Shown here: piece by piece, positions 36,644 to 45,461 of the stretch | Layout of the letters: every line of letters starts with the position of its first letter | Numbering within the stretch: the stretch's first letter is position 1 | NCBI GenBank assembly: GCA_905211505.1 | Contig: CAJMAX010000001.1 | Location: 23,301 to 87,300, forward strand | DNA from: an uncultured bacterium | GTDB taxonomy: Bacteria > Cyanobacteriota > Vampirovibrionia > Gastranaerophilales > Gastranaerophilaceae | Length of the DNA: 64,000 nt | Reading direction: 5' to 3' | Notes under the pieces: generated by a model | What the model was told of the DNA's origin: nothing | Database searches by the model: none | The model's input: only the letters and a program-made list of their open reading frames with translations | Program-made: the position numbers and the translations under genes

Positions 36644-37615
36644 ATGAAAGCGGTAGTATTTACGAAAGATAATGAATTAAAATTAGTAAATAATTATGAA
36701 AAACCTGTACCTCAAAAGGGAGAAGCTCTTGTTAGAGTTACATTAGCAGGTATTTGTAATACAGATTATGAAATTACAAAAGGCTATATGGGATATGATG
36801 GAATTTTGGGACATGAAGCCGTTGGTGTTGTTGAAGAGGTTAACGGTGAAGATAAATCGTTAGTTGGAAAACGCGTTGTACCTGAAATTAGCTATGGCTG
36901 TAAAGAAGCTGATTGTCCGTGGTGTGCCGAAAAATTATATCGTCATTGCCCGAATCGACATACTCTGGGAATTTGGAGAAAAGATGGTGTTTTTGCTCAA
37001 TATTTTACAATGCCGACCGAGGTGTTGTTTGAAGTCCCTGAAAATGTGCCGGATACTCAGGCTGTTTTTGTTGAACCTCTTGCCGCAGCCCTTGAAATTA
37101 CTGAACAACACCATATAAAACCTTTTGAAAAGGTTGTTGTTCTTGGTGATGGAAAGTTAGGGCTCATTACAGCATTGGCGCTTAATGCTCAAAATGTTGA
37201 TGTCCTTTTAGTTGGTAAACATCAAAATAAACTTGATATTGCAAAAAATCAAGGGGTTTCAACCTGTCTTTTAGAAAATTTAAAAATTGAGAAAATTTAC
37301 GATGTTGTAGTTGAGGCTACAGGTTCTATTTCCGGGTTTGAAACTGCTCTTGCACTAACAAAACCTCGTGGTGTTTTAGTTCTAAAAAGTACAGTAGCAG
37401 CCTCAAAAGAGTTTAATTTAGCGCCGATTGTGATTGATGAAATTACAGTTCTGGGGTCTCGCTGCGGTCAATTTCCTGCGGCATTGAGAATGTTAAAATC
37501 TGAGAAAGTAGATTTTTCCCCATTGATATCTGCGGTTTATTCAATTGATGATGCAATTGGTGGATTTGAAAAAAATAAAGAAAAAGAAACTTTAAAAGTG
37601 CTATTGAAGTTTTGA
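36644..37615 (+). CDS. Zinc-dependent alcohol dehydrogenase (MDR family)
   Basis: A 323-residue medium-chain dehydrogenase/reductase. Catalytic zinc ligands are Cys38 and His57-Glu58 (GHEAVG), and the structural zinc site has four cysteines (C86, C91, C94, C102). The Rossmann fold shows VVLGDGKLGL. The substrate is not evident; relatives act on threonine, sorbitol or simple alcohols. It starts 17 bases after the solute-binding protein gene with AAAGGAG ahead of it, so the two form an operon and may share a substrate such as a polyol or sugar. Confidence 0.9.
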   Translation: MKAVVFTKDNELKLVNNYEKPVPQKGEALVRVTLAGICNTDYEITKGYMGYDGILGHEAVGVVEEVNGEDKSLVGKRVVPEISYGCKEADCPWCAEKLYRHCPNRHTLGIWRKDGVFAQYFTMPTEVLFEVPENVPDTQAVFVEPLAAALEITEQHHIKPFEKVVVLGDGKLGLITALALNAQNVDVLLVGKHQNKLDIAKNQGVSTCLLENLKIEKIYDVVVEATGSISGFETALALTKPRGVLVLKSTVAASKEFNLAPIVIDEITVLGSRCGQFPAALRMLKSEKVDFSPLISAVYSIDDAIGGFEKNKEKETLKVLLKF

Positions 37616-37671
37616 TGAGGGTTTACCGGAGTATCTTAAAAATATGTTTCACTGTTATTTGGGATAAATTA

Positions 37672-37704
37672 AATAAAGCGGGGATAATTTTTCCCCGCTT
37701 TATT
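37672..37704. terminator. Bidirectional terminator
   Basis: AATAAAGCGGGG at 37672-37683 pairs perfectly with CCCCGCTTTATT at 37693-37704, between the dehydrogenase and the convergent pilin gene. Confidence 0.9.
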
Positions 37705-37706
37705 TC

Positions 37707-38573
37707 TTATTTGTAATTTATATAATCTTTCCAATAATTATTTGAAAGTGTCATTTTTCTGCCCCGCGCTGATTGTCCATCTCCTGTTATGTTACCTTTA
37801 TCATCTTTTGCCATAACCGCAATGTTTTCAATAGGTTCATTGAATGGACACGCATCTAGCACACATCCGTCTCCTTTATTCCCTGGGTTTTTGCAATCTC
37901 TTCCGTACATTTTATTGCTAAGTCCTTTGGCACGTATTTTGTCTGCATCACATGGTACAATTTGCCCTGAATAATTGTCATCATGATTCGGGTCATTATA
38001 AACCCAGGTGCCAACCTGATGGGCATTCATAGGAATAAAAGCAAACAAATCTATATTATATGTATTTGGGGGAGCTGTACCGTTTATATCAACACAGATA
38101 ATTCTACTTTCAGAGTTAAATGTCCAGATACGACCTTTCGAATCACTCCAAATTCCATAGTTATCGCAATATACTCCGCCGTGTTTCTTCCCTCCAACCA
38201 TGTTAAATTGAAACGGGCCTGCGCCTCCACCAGCTTCGCGGTAAATGTTTTGCATCGCTCCACCAATATTATTTGTACTGTTTACATCTTTATTGTATGG
38301 ACCTCCGCCTGGTAAATAGCTTATGAATTCTTCAACCCATTGCGCTAAGCCTGTTTTGTTGGCATATTGCCCAACATCACCTCTGTCAGAATTTATTCTT
38401 GAACCAATTTCTTTAATATCGCTATATGTAGTTCTGAATTGTTGTTCCAAAACTTTTCCTCTGTAGTTGTAAGCCAGGGTAGGTATTGTAATTGCGCTTA
38501 TAGTTCCTATCAATCCAACTGTTACAAGAACTTCTGCTAAAGTAAAACCTGATTTTTTATTTGTTAAACTCAC
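37707..38573 (-). CDS. Type IV pilin-like protein
   Basis: A 288-residue prepilin. The leader MSLTNKKSG is followed by FTLAEVLVTVGLIGTISAITIP, with the usual Gly-Phe cleavage site and Glu5. The globular part is Gly/Asn-rich and has eight or more Cys in its second half, including CDADK, CKNPG, CVLDACPF, so disulphides are likely. The GTG at 38573 is preferred (GAGGA 12 bases upstream); a TTG at 38585 would sit directly on that site. It has no adjacent XRE regulator, unlike the pilins at 5.3 and 52.4 kb. Confidence 0.85.
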   Translation of the reverse strand: MSLTNKKSGFTLAEVLVTVGLIGTISAITIPTLAYNYRGKVLEQQFRTTYSDIKEIGSRINSDRGDVGQYANKTGLAQWVEEFISYLPGGGPYNKDVNSTNNIGGAMQNIYREAGGGAGPFQFNMVGGKKHGGVYCDNYGIWSDSKGRIWTFNSESRIICVDINGTAPPNTYNIDLFAFIPMNAHQVGTWVYNDPNHDDNYSGQIVPCDADKIRAKGLSNKMYGRDCKNPGNKGDGCVLDACPFNEPIENIAVMAKDDKGNITGDGQSARGRKMTLSNNYWKDYINYK

Positions 38574-38731
38574 GATATAAACCAATCCTCATAAACTTTC
38601 ATTATATTCCTTATTATACCTTATTTGGCAGCTAAAGTCTAGGGGACTTATATATAATTTCATCAACCCATAACTCTAACATCACTCTTAACTTGTGGGG
38701 CAGAGTCACTTTTAAAGAGTTCAACAAAGAG

Positions 38732-38872
38732 ATTCCGTACCGAGTTGGGAGTGCCATCAATGTCTGTTTTTAAATTGTCATCCTGAACCTGGTTCAGGAT
38801 CTGATAAATTTGCAATATTCTATCCTCACTATCAAACAAACAGTCATACTGAGGCTTTAGCCGAAGTATCTT
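38732..38872. repeat. Cluster of three palindromic repeat types in a 387-base gap
   Basis: The gap 38574-38960 holds no gene. It contains a degraded ATTCCG-type copy (ATTCCGTACCGAGTTGGGAGTG, 38732-38753 region), a well-preserved ATCCTGAA-CCTGG-TTCAGGAT hairpin (38780-38800) and a GTCATACTGAGGCTTTAGCC... element (38843-38872) with CTGAGG...CCGAAG. The first two types recur together near 42.2 and 55.9 kb. Confidence 0.7.
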
Positions 38873-38960
38873 ATGCTCCTAATAGTAATAAGAAGATTTT
38901 TTGCATTCGCTCAGAATGTCGTAAATAGGGCAACGAATATGCCAGAACAAATCTTATTTT

Positions 38961-40304
38961 CTATAACAAAATTTGAGTAGCCATGATTAACTTATGGCTG
39001 TCATCAGCGTTTTGGTTCTGGCAGAATACATAGTTTAGTACAACTTTTAATGCTTGTCCTTTTATAAACCAGTTTAAACCAACTGTATATTCTCGTTTTA
39101 AGTCATTTGAGACATCTCTATTCGGGTCAAATTGGTCTATTCTTCCAATAAGCTGCAAATGAGGGTTAAATTTCCAGCCTACTGTTGCGGCGTAACCGCA
39201 GGCTTTGTTGTCACTTACTCCTTTTGAACCGTTATATCCGTCTGCTATTGCTGCTTCAAAATTTGTCCATAGTTTTTTATATTTGTATGCGACATAGGCA
39301 CTTCCAACTCCGTAGTTGATTCCGTTATGCCCTCCGTTAAAACCTCCGCCTATTGTAAGTTTTCCATATTTTGTGTCATGACTGCCGAAAGGTTTTATGT
39401 TTAACCAGCCATTAAATTCTGCCCCGGGAAAACCGCTTGTAATCTGTCTTCCTGAAGAACCAAATGCTACACTGTAGTCGGCATAGTTATAATTTCCTGT
39501 TACTTTAACTGACATTGATCTTGAGTTCCCGAAATTTCTTGCAATTTGAGAACGTGCAACAAAAGGTAGTATAAATGTTGACGAACCGCCTTCTATGCCT
39601 GTTTGTACTCTTGAGTAGCCTGCAACTATTTGGTGATTCGGGATGCTCGAGTTTATGATGTATGCGTCTCCCATAAATCCGTCAATAAAATTGTTTCCAT
39701 GTTTGTATACAGGGTTAACATTTACTTTAAATTTATAGTCAGGATTTCTAAAAGAACCATATACTCCGACTTCTGTAGTCAGGTTATCGTATTCAGTGGA
39801 GTATGATGGTGTAAATAAAGCATTTATAGACCCTCTATATCCTCCGTATACTTGAATTTTTTTTAGCGGGCCTTTTTTATATTCGAAAGATAAATCATCT
39901 TTTAGTAAGAATGATTGCACATCTGTTCTTGTTATTTTGCTATGTATAATTTTCCCGGGTAGAGTATCTTCATCTACTTTGTTGTCATTATCTTTATCAA
40001 ACATTCTGAAGATTTCAAAATCTACTTCTGTGTTATCCATTATAGAATCGTCATCATCATATTCTGTATTTTGAGGATTATTTTTGTTTGAATTTTCTTT
40101 TTCTTTTTTCTCTTTATTGGTTTTACTATTTGGGATTTTTTCATCAAATATTGTATCGTCCTCTGTTTTGAGAACTATTTCATTTTCCTGAGGTGTTGCC
40201 AGCAGGTCTTCAGCTATATCTTCCGTGTATTGTGCTTTTACAGTTGTCGGGGTAATCGATATTATTAAAGCTGAAAGCACTATCAGTTTTAAAAATGTTT
40301 TCAT
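38961..40304 (-). CDS. Outer-membrane porin (phosphate-selective porin OprO/OprP-like)
   Basis: A 447-residue protein with a signal peptide ending in TVKA and a predicted beta-barrel from about residue 130: alternating strands such as KIQVYGGYRGSI, YKFKVNVNPVY, KLTIGGGFNGG, AVGLNWF-type, and a C-terminal strand ending in two leucines. The segment HLQLIGRIDQFDPN followed by an NWFIKG and a final NY.F strand is characteristic of OprO/P-type porins. Between signal and barrel lies a low-complexity Lys/Asn/Glu linker and an EF-hand-like DKDNDNKVDED (near residue 105) that could bind calcium. The gene shows that the cell has an outer membrane. It is divergent from the decarboxylase gene. Confidence 0.82.
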   Translation of the reverse strand: MKTFLKLIVLSALIISITPTTVKAQYTEDIAEDLLATPQENEIVLKTEDDTIFDEKIPNSKTNKEKKEKENSNKNNPQNTEYDDDDSIMDNTEVDFEIFRMFDKDNDNKVDEDTLPGKIIHSKITRTDVQSFLLKDDLSFEYKKGPLKKIQVYGGYRGSINALFTPSYSTEYDNLTTEVGVYGSFRNPDYKFKVNVNPVYKHGNNFIDGFMGDAYIINSSIPNHQIVAGYSRVQTGIEGGSSTFILPFVARSQIARNFGNSRSMSVKVTGNYNYADYSVAFGSSGRQITSGFPGAEFNGWLNIKPFGSHDTKYGKLTIGGGFNGGHNGINYGVGSAYVAYKYKKLWTNFEAAIADGYNGSKGVSDNKACGYAATVGWKFNPHLQLIGRIDQFDPNRDVSNDLKREYTVGLNWFIKGQALKVVLNYVFCQNQNADDSHKLIMATQILL

Positions 40305-40365
40305 ATGTTACAATTATAACACAAAATTTGTAGATTTCATAATTTTTTTATTGTATATTTTTGTT
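40305..40365. promoter_or_regulatory. Divergent promoters of porin and decarboxylase, both close to the start codons
   Basis: Minus strand: TATAAT (plus 40313-40318) with an extended TGT, 8 bases from the porin ATG. Plus strand: TATATT at 40354-40359, 6 bases from the decarboxylase ATG at 40366. Neither gene has a ribosome binding site. Confidence 0.45.
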
Positions 40366-41790
40366 ATGCCGAATAAAGTTAAAAATAATAAGCAAACAAT
40401 AGTAAAAGCCCCGATTGTAGAAGCGTTAAAAACAGCTTATAACAATCCAACATATCAATTTCATATCCCGGGTCATACAAAAGGACTTGGGACTTTACCG
40501 TCATTTAGAAATCTTATTGGTCGAAAAGCGTTAATGGTTGATACGACCGATGAGTTTGATAATCTTGGAACTTTAACTCCTGCAACAGGTCCGATTAAAG
40601 AAGCTGAATTGTTGGCAGCCGAGGCTTTTGGAGCTAAAAAAACTTTCTTTTTGTTGAATGGTTCAACGGTTGGAAATCTTGCTATTGCAATGGGATTGAC
40701 TAAAAAAGGTCAAAAAGTTATTGTTAATAGAAATTGTCATCGCTCAGTTTTAACTGGTCTTATTATTTCAGGTGCAGATCCGCTCTGGGTTATACCTGAA
40801 AAGTTCAGTGACTGGGGTATTTGGGGTAATATAGATGCCAATTCGGTTGAAAAATTATTATCAGAGAATGATGATGTCTCTCTAGTTTGGCTTACAAATC
40901 CTACATATGAGGGTGTTGTTTCTGATATAAAATCTATTGCTGCGGTTTGTAAAAAATATAATGTACCTTTAATTGTTGATGAAGCACATGGTTGTTTGTG
41001 GAATTTTAATGAAAAATTACCTGAAACTTCACTGAAATTAGGTGCAGATATTGTTGTTCATTCGCTTCATAAAACAGGCGGCAGTATGAGCCAGTCTTCT
41101 ATGTTGCATATCAGCGAGCATTCACAAATTAATGCAGAAGATGTTGAAAGGGCTTTGATGCTTTTACATACAACAAGTCCGTCTTTAATGCTTTTGGGTA
41201 GTTTAGATGCAGCAAGAGCCAATTTACAGAGCAAAAGAGGTCAAAAACAGTTATCTAAAGCGATTTCAAATGCAAAATATCTGCGTTCAGAAATTGATAA
41301 GATGGAAACAATTCATCAGTTAAAATCTGATTTTGGATATAAAACAGATGTTACTAAAGTTTTCATAAAAGCTGACGGATTGTCCGGTAAAAGATTGGAA
41401 TCTATACTTGAAATCGACTTTGGTATCGAAGTTGAAAGTGCTTCAGATGCAGGAATATTGATTTTGAGTAATATTGGTAATAAACGTTCTGATTTTGAGT
41501 ATCTTGTTGAATGTTTAAAGAAAATTGATACTCATGACTATAAAGATATTTATTATCTTGAAAATAAAAAACATATGCCAATGTTAACGCCTATTATTAA
41601 AAAGAGTTTGCGTGAAGCATATTTTTCAGAAAAAGAAATTATTCCAAAGGAACAGGCTGTAGGCAGATTGTCAGGAGAAGTTGTTGCAGAATGTCCTCCA
41701 GGGATTTCAATATTACTTCCGGGAGAACTTATAACAGAAGAACACCTTCCTTATCTGGCTGATTATGATGTAATAGAAGTTTTGAAATAG
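40366..41790 (+). CDS. Orn/Lys/Arg decarboxylase family PLP enzyme
   Basis: A 474-residue fold-type I PLP enzyme (SpeA/LdcC-like short form). Motifs: FHIPGHTKG near the N-terminus, the DEAHG cofactor-binding Asp205-His208 region, and the Schiff-base Lys236 in HSLHKTGGSM. The C-terminal domain contains GRLSGEVVAECPPGISILLPGE, the family signature. Products would be a polyamine (cadaverine, putrescine or agmatine), and the substrate is not decided by sequence. The ATG at 40366 is used because upstream codons overlap the divergent porin gene. No ribosome binding site; likely leaderless. Confidence 0.93.
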   Translation: MPNKVKNNKQTIVKAPIVEALKTAYNNPTYQFHIPGHTKGLGTLPSFRNLIGRKALMVDTTDEFDNLGTLTPATGPIKEAELLAAEAFGAKKTFFLLNGSTVGNLAIAMGLTKKGQKVIVNRNCHRSVLTGLIISGADPLWVIPEKFSDWGIWGNIDANSVEKLLSENDDVSLVWLTNPTYEGVVSDIKSIAAVCKKYNVPLIVDEAHGCLWNFNEKLPETSLKLGADIVVHSLHKTGGSMSQSSMLHISEHSQINAEDVERALMLLHTTSPSLMLLGSLDAARANLQSKRGQKQLSKAISNAKYLRSEIDKMETIHQLKSDFGYKTDVTKVFIKADGLSGKRLESILEIDFGIEVESASDAGILILSNIGNKRSDFEYLVECLKKIDTHDYKDIYYLENKKHMPMLTPIIKKSLREAYFSEKEIIPKEQAVGRLSGEVVAECPPGISILLPGELITEEHLPYLADYDVIEVLK

Positions 41791-41931
41791 TAGCATAAGA
41801 GTAATTTGATATTTGTCAATAATTATTGTGTTATTCCAAACTGACTGGAAAATTATTAGATCTCTTGCAAAAAAATAAAAAATAAATTATACTAAAACTA
41901 TTGCATTATAAATGAAAAAGGAATAGAGAGT

Positions 41932-41973
41932 ATGTTAAGATTCAACAATAACAAGAAAATCGGGGGGGGGTAA
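41932..41973 (+). other. Start region with G9 tract; putative phase-variable leader of the downstream pilin
   Basis: An ATG at 41932 with AAAGGAAT upstream reads MLRFNNNKKIGGG and stops at TAA 41971-41973, right after nine G residues at 41962-41970. With eight (or eleven) G residues the frame would run on without a stop through NLLKPYSDS into the pilin open frame at 42011-42922. It may be a contingency locus or a base-count error in the homopolymer. Confidence 0.5.
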
Positions 41974-42010
41974 CCTCTTAAAGCCTTACTCCGACAGTGT
42001 TCTAAGGTCT

Positions 42011-42922
42011 TTGAAATTATTTATTTTAAATTTTAATCCTACCGGTACCTCCGGTTATTTAAAACCTTTACTACCCCATCCCGAACATACAAATAGTCAT
42101 GCTGAATATCTAAATTGTCACCCTGAACTGACAGAATGTAACCCAGAATTTATAAATTGTCATCCTGAATTTATTTCAGGATTTAAATCTAAGCGAATTA
42201 CAAAGAGATTCCGAACCAAGTTCGGAATGGCGAATCCAAAAGCCGCATTTACCCTTGCCGAAGTCCTTATTACCCTCGGGATAATTGGTGTAGTGGCAGC
42301 ATTGACTATTCCGAATTTAATTACAAGCTATAAGGCTCATAGACTCAGAAGCCAATTCTTAAAATCTTATTCAACTGTGCAACAGGTGTTCAAGCAAATG
42401 GAAGCTGATGATGTATCATTGGACCCAGCTTCTTACTCTAAAGAGCCATTATACAAAATATTTATGAAATACTTACAAGCTCCTTTGGATTGTGGAGCAT
42501 CGTGGGATTATAGTTATGTTAATACAAAACCGTGCTTTCCCTTAAAGGTTCCTGGGACAAAACCTTACCAAACAATGGATGGTAAATTAGAAGCAAGCAG
42601 ATATTGGATGGATGATGGGCAGATAGCACTTCAGGACGGAACTTTAATTTTATTTGAGAATATGTCAGGTGGCGCTATACTTGTTCATATTGACATTAAT
42701 GGCTATGTGAATCCTCCAAATCGCTGGGGATATGATTTATTTACTTTTCAATTTATTGATGGTGAACTTTTACCTATGGGAGCTCCTAAAACAAAATTTG
42801 CTCAAGCCGATGTGTATTGTGATTTAAATAAGTCTAATGCTTATAATGGTATTGCTTGTGCTCAAAAAGCTAAGGATAACCCTGATTATTTTAAAAATTT
42901 ATTAAGACAAAAAATTAAATAA
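42011..42922 (+). CDS. Type IV pilin-like protein with repeat-derived N-terminal extension
   Basis: The open frame is 303 codons. The pilin proper begins at ATG 42227 (MANPKAA, then FTLAEVLITLGIIGVVAALTIP) with Ala rather than Gly before the cut site. The 72 codons before it translate palindromic repeat DNA (SHAEYLN, CHPELTE, CNPEFIN, CHPEFISG) and do not look like a secreted leader. Starts: TTG at 42011 (AAGG upstream), ATG at 42227 (no ribosome binding site), or ATG at 41932 if the G9 tract has another length. The globular domain is about 210 residues and has several Cys. Its last 8 bases overlap the convergent fliR. Confidence 0.75.
   Translation: MKLFILNFNPTGTSGYLKPLLPHPEHTNSHAEYLNCHPELTECNPEFINCHPEFISGFKSKRITKRFRTKFGMANPKAAFTLAEVLITLGIIGVVAALTIPNLITSYKAHRLRSQFLKSYSTVQQVFKQMEADDVSLDPASYSKEPLYKIFMKYLQAPLDCGASWDYSYVNTKPCFPLKVPGTKPYQTMDGKLEASRYWMDDGQIALQDGTLILFENMSGGAILVHIDINGYVNPPNRWGYDLFTFQFIDGELLPMGAPKTKFAQADVYCDLNKSNAYNGIACAQKAKDNPDYFKNLLRQKIK
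42096..42228. repeat. Palindromic repeats within the translated leader of the pilin
   Basis: Four degenerate units of a CATCCTGAA type start at about 42098, 42119, 42141 and 42161; the last is complete, ATCCTGAA (42162-42169) with TTCAGGAT (42175-42182). ATTCCGAAC-CAA-GTTCGGAAT at 42208-42228 is a perfect 9-bp hairpin whose last bases form the ATG at 42227. Confidence 0.75.
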
Positions 42923-43697
42923 TATTCGCAAAACTTAAAAAGTATTCTTCAATTACATTCATAAGCATAGGCAGAATCCATACCATAATGGCTGCACCAA
43001 GTACCGGTTTGAACAGGAAGCTTAATTGGAATACATTTACCTGTGGCGCTGTTCTCGAAATTACTCCTAATATAATATCCTGAGCAAGTGTCGCAAGTAA
43101 TATCGGCGAAGCGATTTGTAAACCCATGTACAAAGTGTTTGATGACATTTTTATGAGTAAATCCATTTTTATAAGTTGAGGCAGTGGTATATGAGCTGAA
43201 TACATCGGAAATATTTCAAAGCTTCTGATAAGGGCCTTGAATAACCAGTAAACACCACCAAGATGGATAAAAATAAGAATTCCCATAAGTGATATCATTT
43301 TTGTCAAAATTGATACTTGAGCTGATGTTGTAGGGTCAAGGGTTGTTGCAGAAGATAAACCCATCTGCATATTAATCATTTCTGCTCCGCAATCAATTGC
43401 AATTGTTATTAGTTGAGCCATATAGCCTATCATTGCACCAACAACAACATTGAGTAAAAGAGACAACATAAATGAGTCACATTCTGTTAAACATTTTTCA
43501 GGGTGTAAAAAAGGTACTATAAATATGGTAACTATAATTGCAAATGGAATTTTTACAAGTGCAGGAAAATCTTTTCTGTTAAATATTGGGCAAAATCTGA
43601 AAAATCCAATCATTCTTGCAAACACAAGTGCACCTGCCATAAGGTAGGTGTTTATTGTTGGAAACATTTTTACTATTTCTGCAAGAAGTATATCCAT
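42915..43697 (-). CDS. fliR: Flagellar biosynthesis protein FliR
   Basis: A 260-residue membrane component of the flagellar type III export gate, with about six hydrophobic segments and the family's central GAEMINMQMGLSSATTLDP and C-terminal TAPQVNVFQLSFLFKPVLG. It is the last gene of the minus-strand fli operon and starts 4 bases after fliQ. The 3' end overlaps the pilin gene by 8 bases. Confidence 0.93.
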   Translation of the reverse strand: MDILLAEIVKMFPTINTYLMAGALVFARMIGFFRFCPIFNRKDFPALVKIPFAIIVTIFIVPFLHPEKCLTECDSFMLSLLLNVVVGAMIGYMAQLITIAIDCGAEMINMQMGLSSATTLDPTTSAQVSILTKMISLMGILIFIHLGGVYWLFKALIRSFEIFPMYSAHIPLPQLIKMDLLIKMSSNTLYMGLQIASPILLATLAQDIILGVISRTAPQVNVFQLSFLFKPVLGAAIMVWILPMLMNVIEEYFLSFANII

Positions 43698-43701
43698 GTT
43701 T

Positions 43702-44190
43702 CTATCTTCCTAACATTCTTTTTGTTTCAACCAAATCCGGTTTTGGCATAGGAGTTTTAGACGCAGGAGTGTATTTTTCTCTCTGATATTTGTCTATGTA
43801 TGGAACTTTTCCCGGGTTTTTCATAATTTCATCTATAGAATCAATATTTTTGAATTTGTCTTTCATTTCAGAATCAAACGGGGTTGTGTATTTGTGATAA
43901 TTTGCATCTAAAACAAAATTTTCACTGTGTGGAACTGTATTGAATGCAAGAACCATTCCTTCTTGAAAAAGATTTGTTAAAAGTCTTATAAATCCAACGC
44001 CGCCAATTACAATAACCAGAAAAACACCTAGAATTTTAGGTGCCGCTGCAATTGTTTGTTCCTGCACCTGCGTTACAGCTTGCAAAATACCTACGACAAG
44101 CCCGATGCCGGCAGCTACCAGTACGCATGGCATTGAGATTGCAAGCATTATCATAAAACCTTTTGCTAAGTATTCCAATAAAATTTCCAC
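43702..44190 (-). CDS. fliQ: Flagellar biosynthesis protein FliQ with long C-terminal extension
   Basis: Residues 1 to about 88 are a normal FliQ: two membrane helices (GFMIMLAISMPCVLVAAGIG and ILGVFLVIVIGGVGFIRLL) with the conserved GILQAVTQVQEQT between them. The family is usually about 90 residues, but here 74 more follow, polar and Lys/Pro-rich, ending in PKPDLVETKRMLGR. The extension has no hydrophobic segment and would lie on one side of the export gate. Part of the fliO-P-Q-R order. Confidence 0.92.
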   Translation of the reverse strand: MEILLEYLAKGFMIMLAISMPCVLVAAGIGLVVGILQAVTQVQEQTIAAAPKILGVFLVIVIGGVGFIRLLTNLFQEGMVLAFNTVPHSENFVLDANYHKYTTPFDSEMKDKFKNIDSIDEIMKNPGKVPYIDKYQREKYTPASKTPMPKPDLVETKRMLGR

Positions 44191-44204
44191 TGTTTGTATC
44201 CTTT

Positions 44205-44843
44205 TTAGTTATAACTTGAAACTAATCCTTGAACTATAAGTGCCCATCCATCAACGGCTATAAATATTAACAATTTGAAAGGCATTGATATAATTGTTGG
44301 CGATAGCATGAACATACCCAGTGCCAGCAAAATGTTTGCAACTACAAGGTCTAATATGATGAACGGTACAAATATTATAAAACTTATTTCGAAAGATGTT
44401 TTTAATTCACTTATTATATAAGCAGGAGCTACTTCCCATATAGATATGTCATCAGGTGATTTTGGCTTTGTTTTGTGGGCAAGTTCGACAAAGAAAGTTA
44501 AATCACTTTCACGGGTTTGTTTCAGCATAAATTCTTTTAGGGGTTTAGAACCTTCTGTAATAGCTGCAACCATATCGTGGTTTTTCTGGTATGGAACAGA
44601 ACCCATATCATACATTTTTTGAAAAGTACTTCCCATTGTGTAGAAAGTTAAGATTATTGATAAACCTATAATTACAATTGCCGGTGGGATTTGTTGTGTT
44701 CCCATTGCTGTTTTTAACATTGAAAAAACTACGACAAATCTTAAAAAACTTGTCATACTGCAAAAAATGAATGGTAATAATGAGAACATGCTCATTACTA
44801 TCAGCATTTGAAGTACCGGATTTAAATTTTGTAGTTGATCCAT
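44205..44843 (-). CDS. fliP: Flagellar biosynthesis protein FliP
   Basis: A 212-residue core pore protein of the export gate. Motifs: the first helix pair (MLIVMSMFSLLPFIFCSMTSF, RFVVVFSML), TQQIPP, FEISFIIFVPFIILD and NILLALGMFML with SPTIISMPFKLLIF. There is no long cleavable signal peptide as in E. coli FliP; the protein starts near the first helix. It lies between fliO and fliQ with gaps of about 14 bases. Confidence 0.95.
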   Translation of the reverse strand: MDQLQNLNPVLQMLIVMSMFSLLPFIFCSMTSFLRFVVVFSMLKTAMGTQQIPPAIVIIGLSIILTFYTMGSTFQKMYDMGSVPYQKNHDMVAAITEGSKPLKEFMLKQTRESDLTFFVELAHKTKPKSPDDISIWEVAPAYIISELKTSFEISFIIFVPFIILDLVVANILLALGMFMLSPTIISMPFKLLIFIAVDGWALIVQGLVSSYN

Positions 44844-44856
44844 AATATTTTGTGTC

Positions 44857-45420
44857 CTATAGTTCGTTTATTTTTTTTGCCATTTCCCGGATTGTTGCTA
44901 ATCCTGTATTGGTTTGGTTTGTGTCAATATATAAATTTGTTCTGCTTTGAAAATTTTGATTTTTTGATTCTCTTCTATCCAATCCTCTTTTTAAGTGTGA
45001 GGCATTGGGATTCTTTGTTTTAATTGGTTCAAGATGTATTTGATTTTTCTGTTTTTGTTCAATGTCCATGTCTATAACTTTATTTTGTGAAGGAAAGTTG
45101 TTCTGGATTTGGATATTTTCTTCTTGAACAATATTTTTGAATCTATCGAAATCTTTAACGGGTTGTTTTGTTTCGTCAAGCTTTGATAGTAAAGTTGTCC
45201 TATCAACATCAGAAGCTATAAGAAAACGTTCATTGCCTGCTCTTACTACAAGCAAAGATTTTCTTGGATTAATATTCATTGTTTCTTCAATATTTAAAAA
45301 TTTTGAATTTTTGGTTCCGAGTCCTCCATCCATAAATTTTTTATACACGAATATTGCGAAGAATATTAATCCCAGCATTGCCATTGTATATACTGTAAAG
45401 TTTGCTATATAACTACCCAT
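44857..45420 (-). CDS. fliO: FliO-like flagellar export protein
   Basis: A 187-residue bitopic membrane protein: a single N-terminal hydrophobic helix (residues about 10-27) followed by a cytoplasmic domain with FLNIEETMNINPRKSLLVVRAGNERFLIASD, which fits the FliO family pattern (L.V.....V.AGN..flig). A polar, Asn/Gln-rich tail of about 85 residues follows. FliO helps assemble FliP. Position ahead of fliP supports the call. Confidence 0.82.
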   Translation of the reverse strand: MGSYIANFTVYTMAMLGLIFFAIFVYKKFMDGGLGTKNSKFLNIEETMNINPRKSLLVVRAGNERFLIASDVDRTTLLSKLDETKQPVKDFDRFKNIVQEENIQIQNNFPSQNKVIDMDIEQKQKNQIHLEPIKTKNPNASHLKRGLDRRESKNQNFQSRTNLYIDTNQTNTGLATIREMAKKINEL

Positions 45421-45461
45421 AAGTCTGTTTTATCTCCTTTAGTTATTTAATAATAGTGTTA

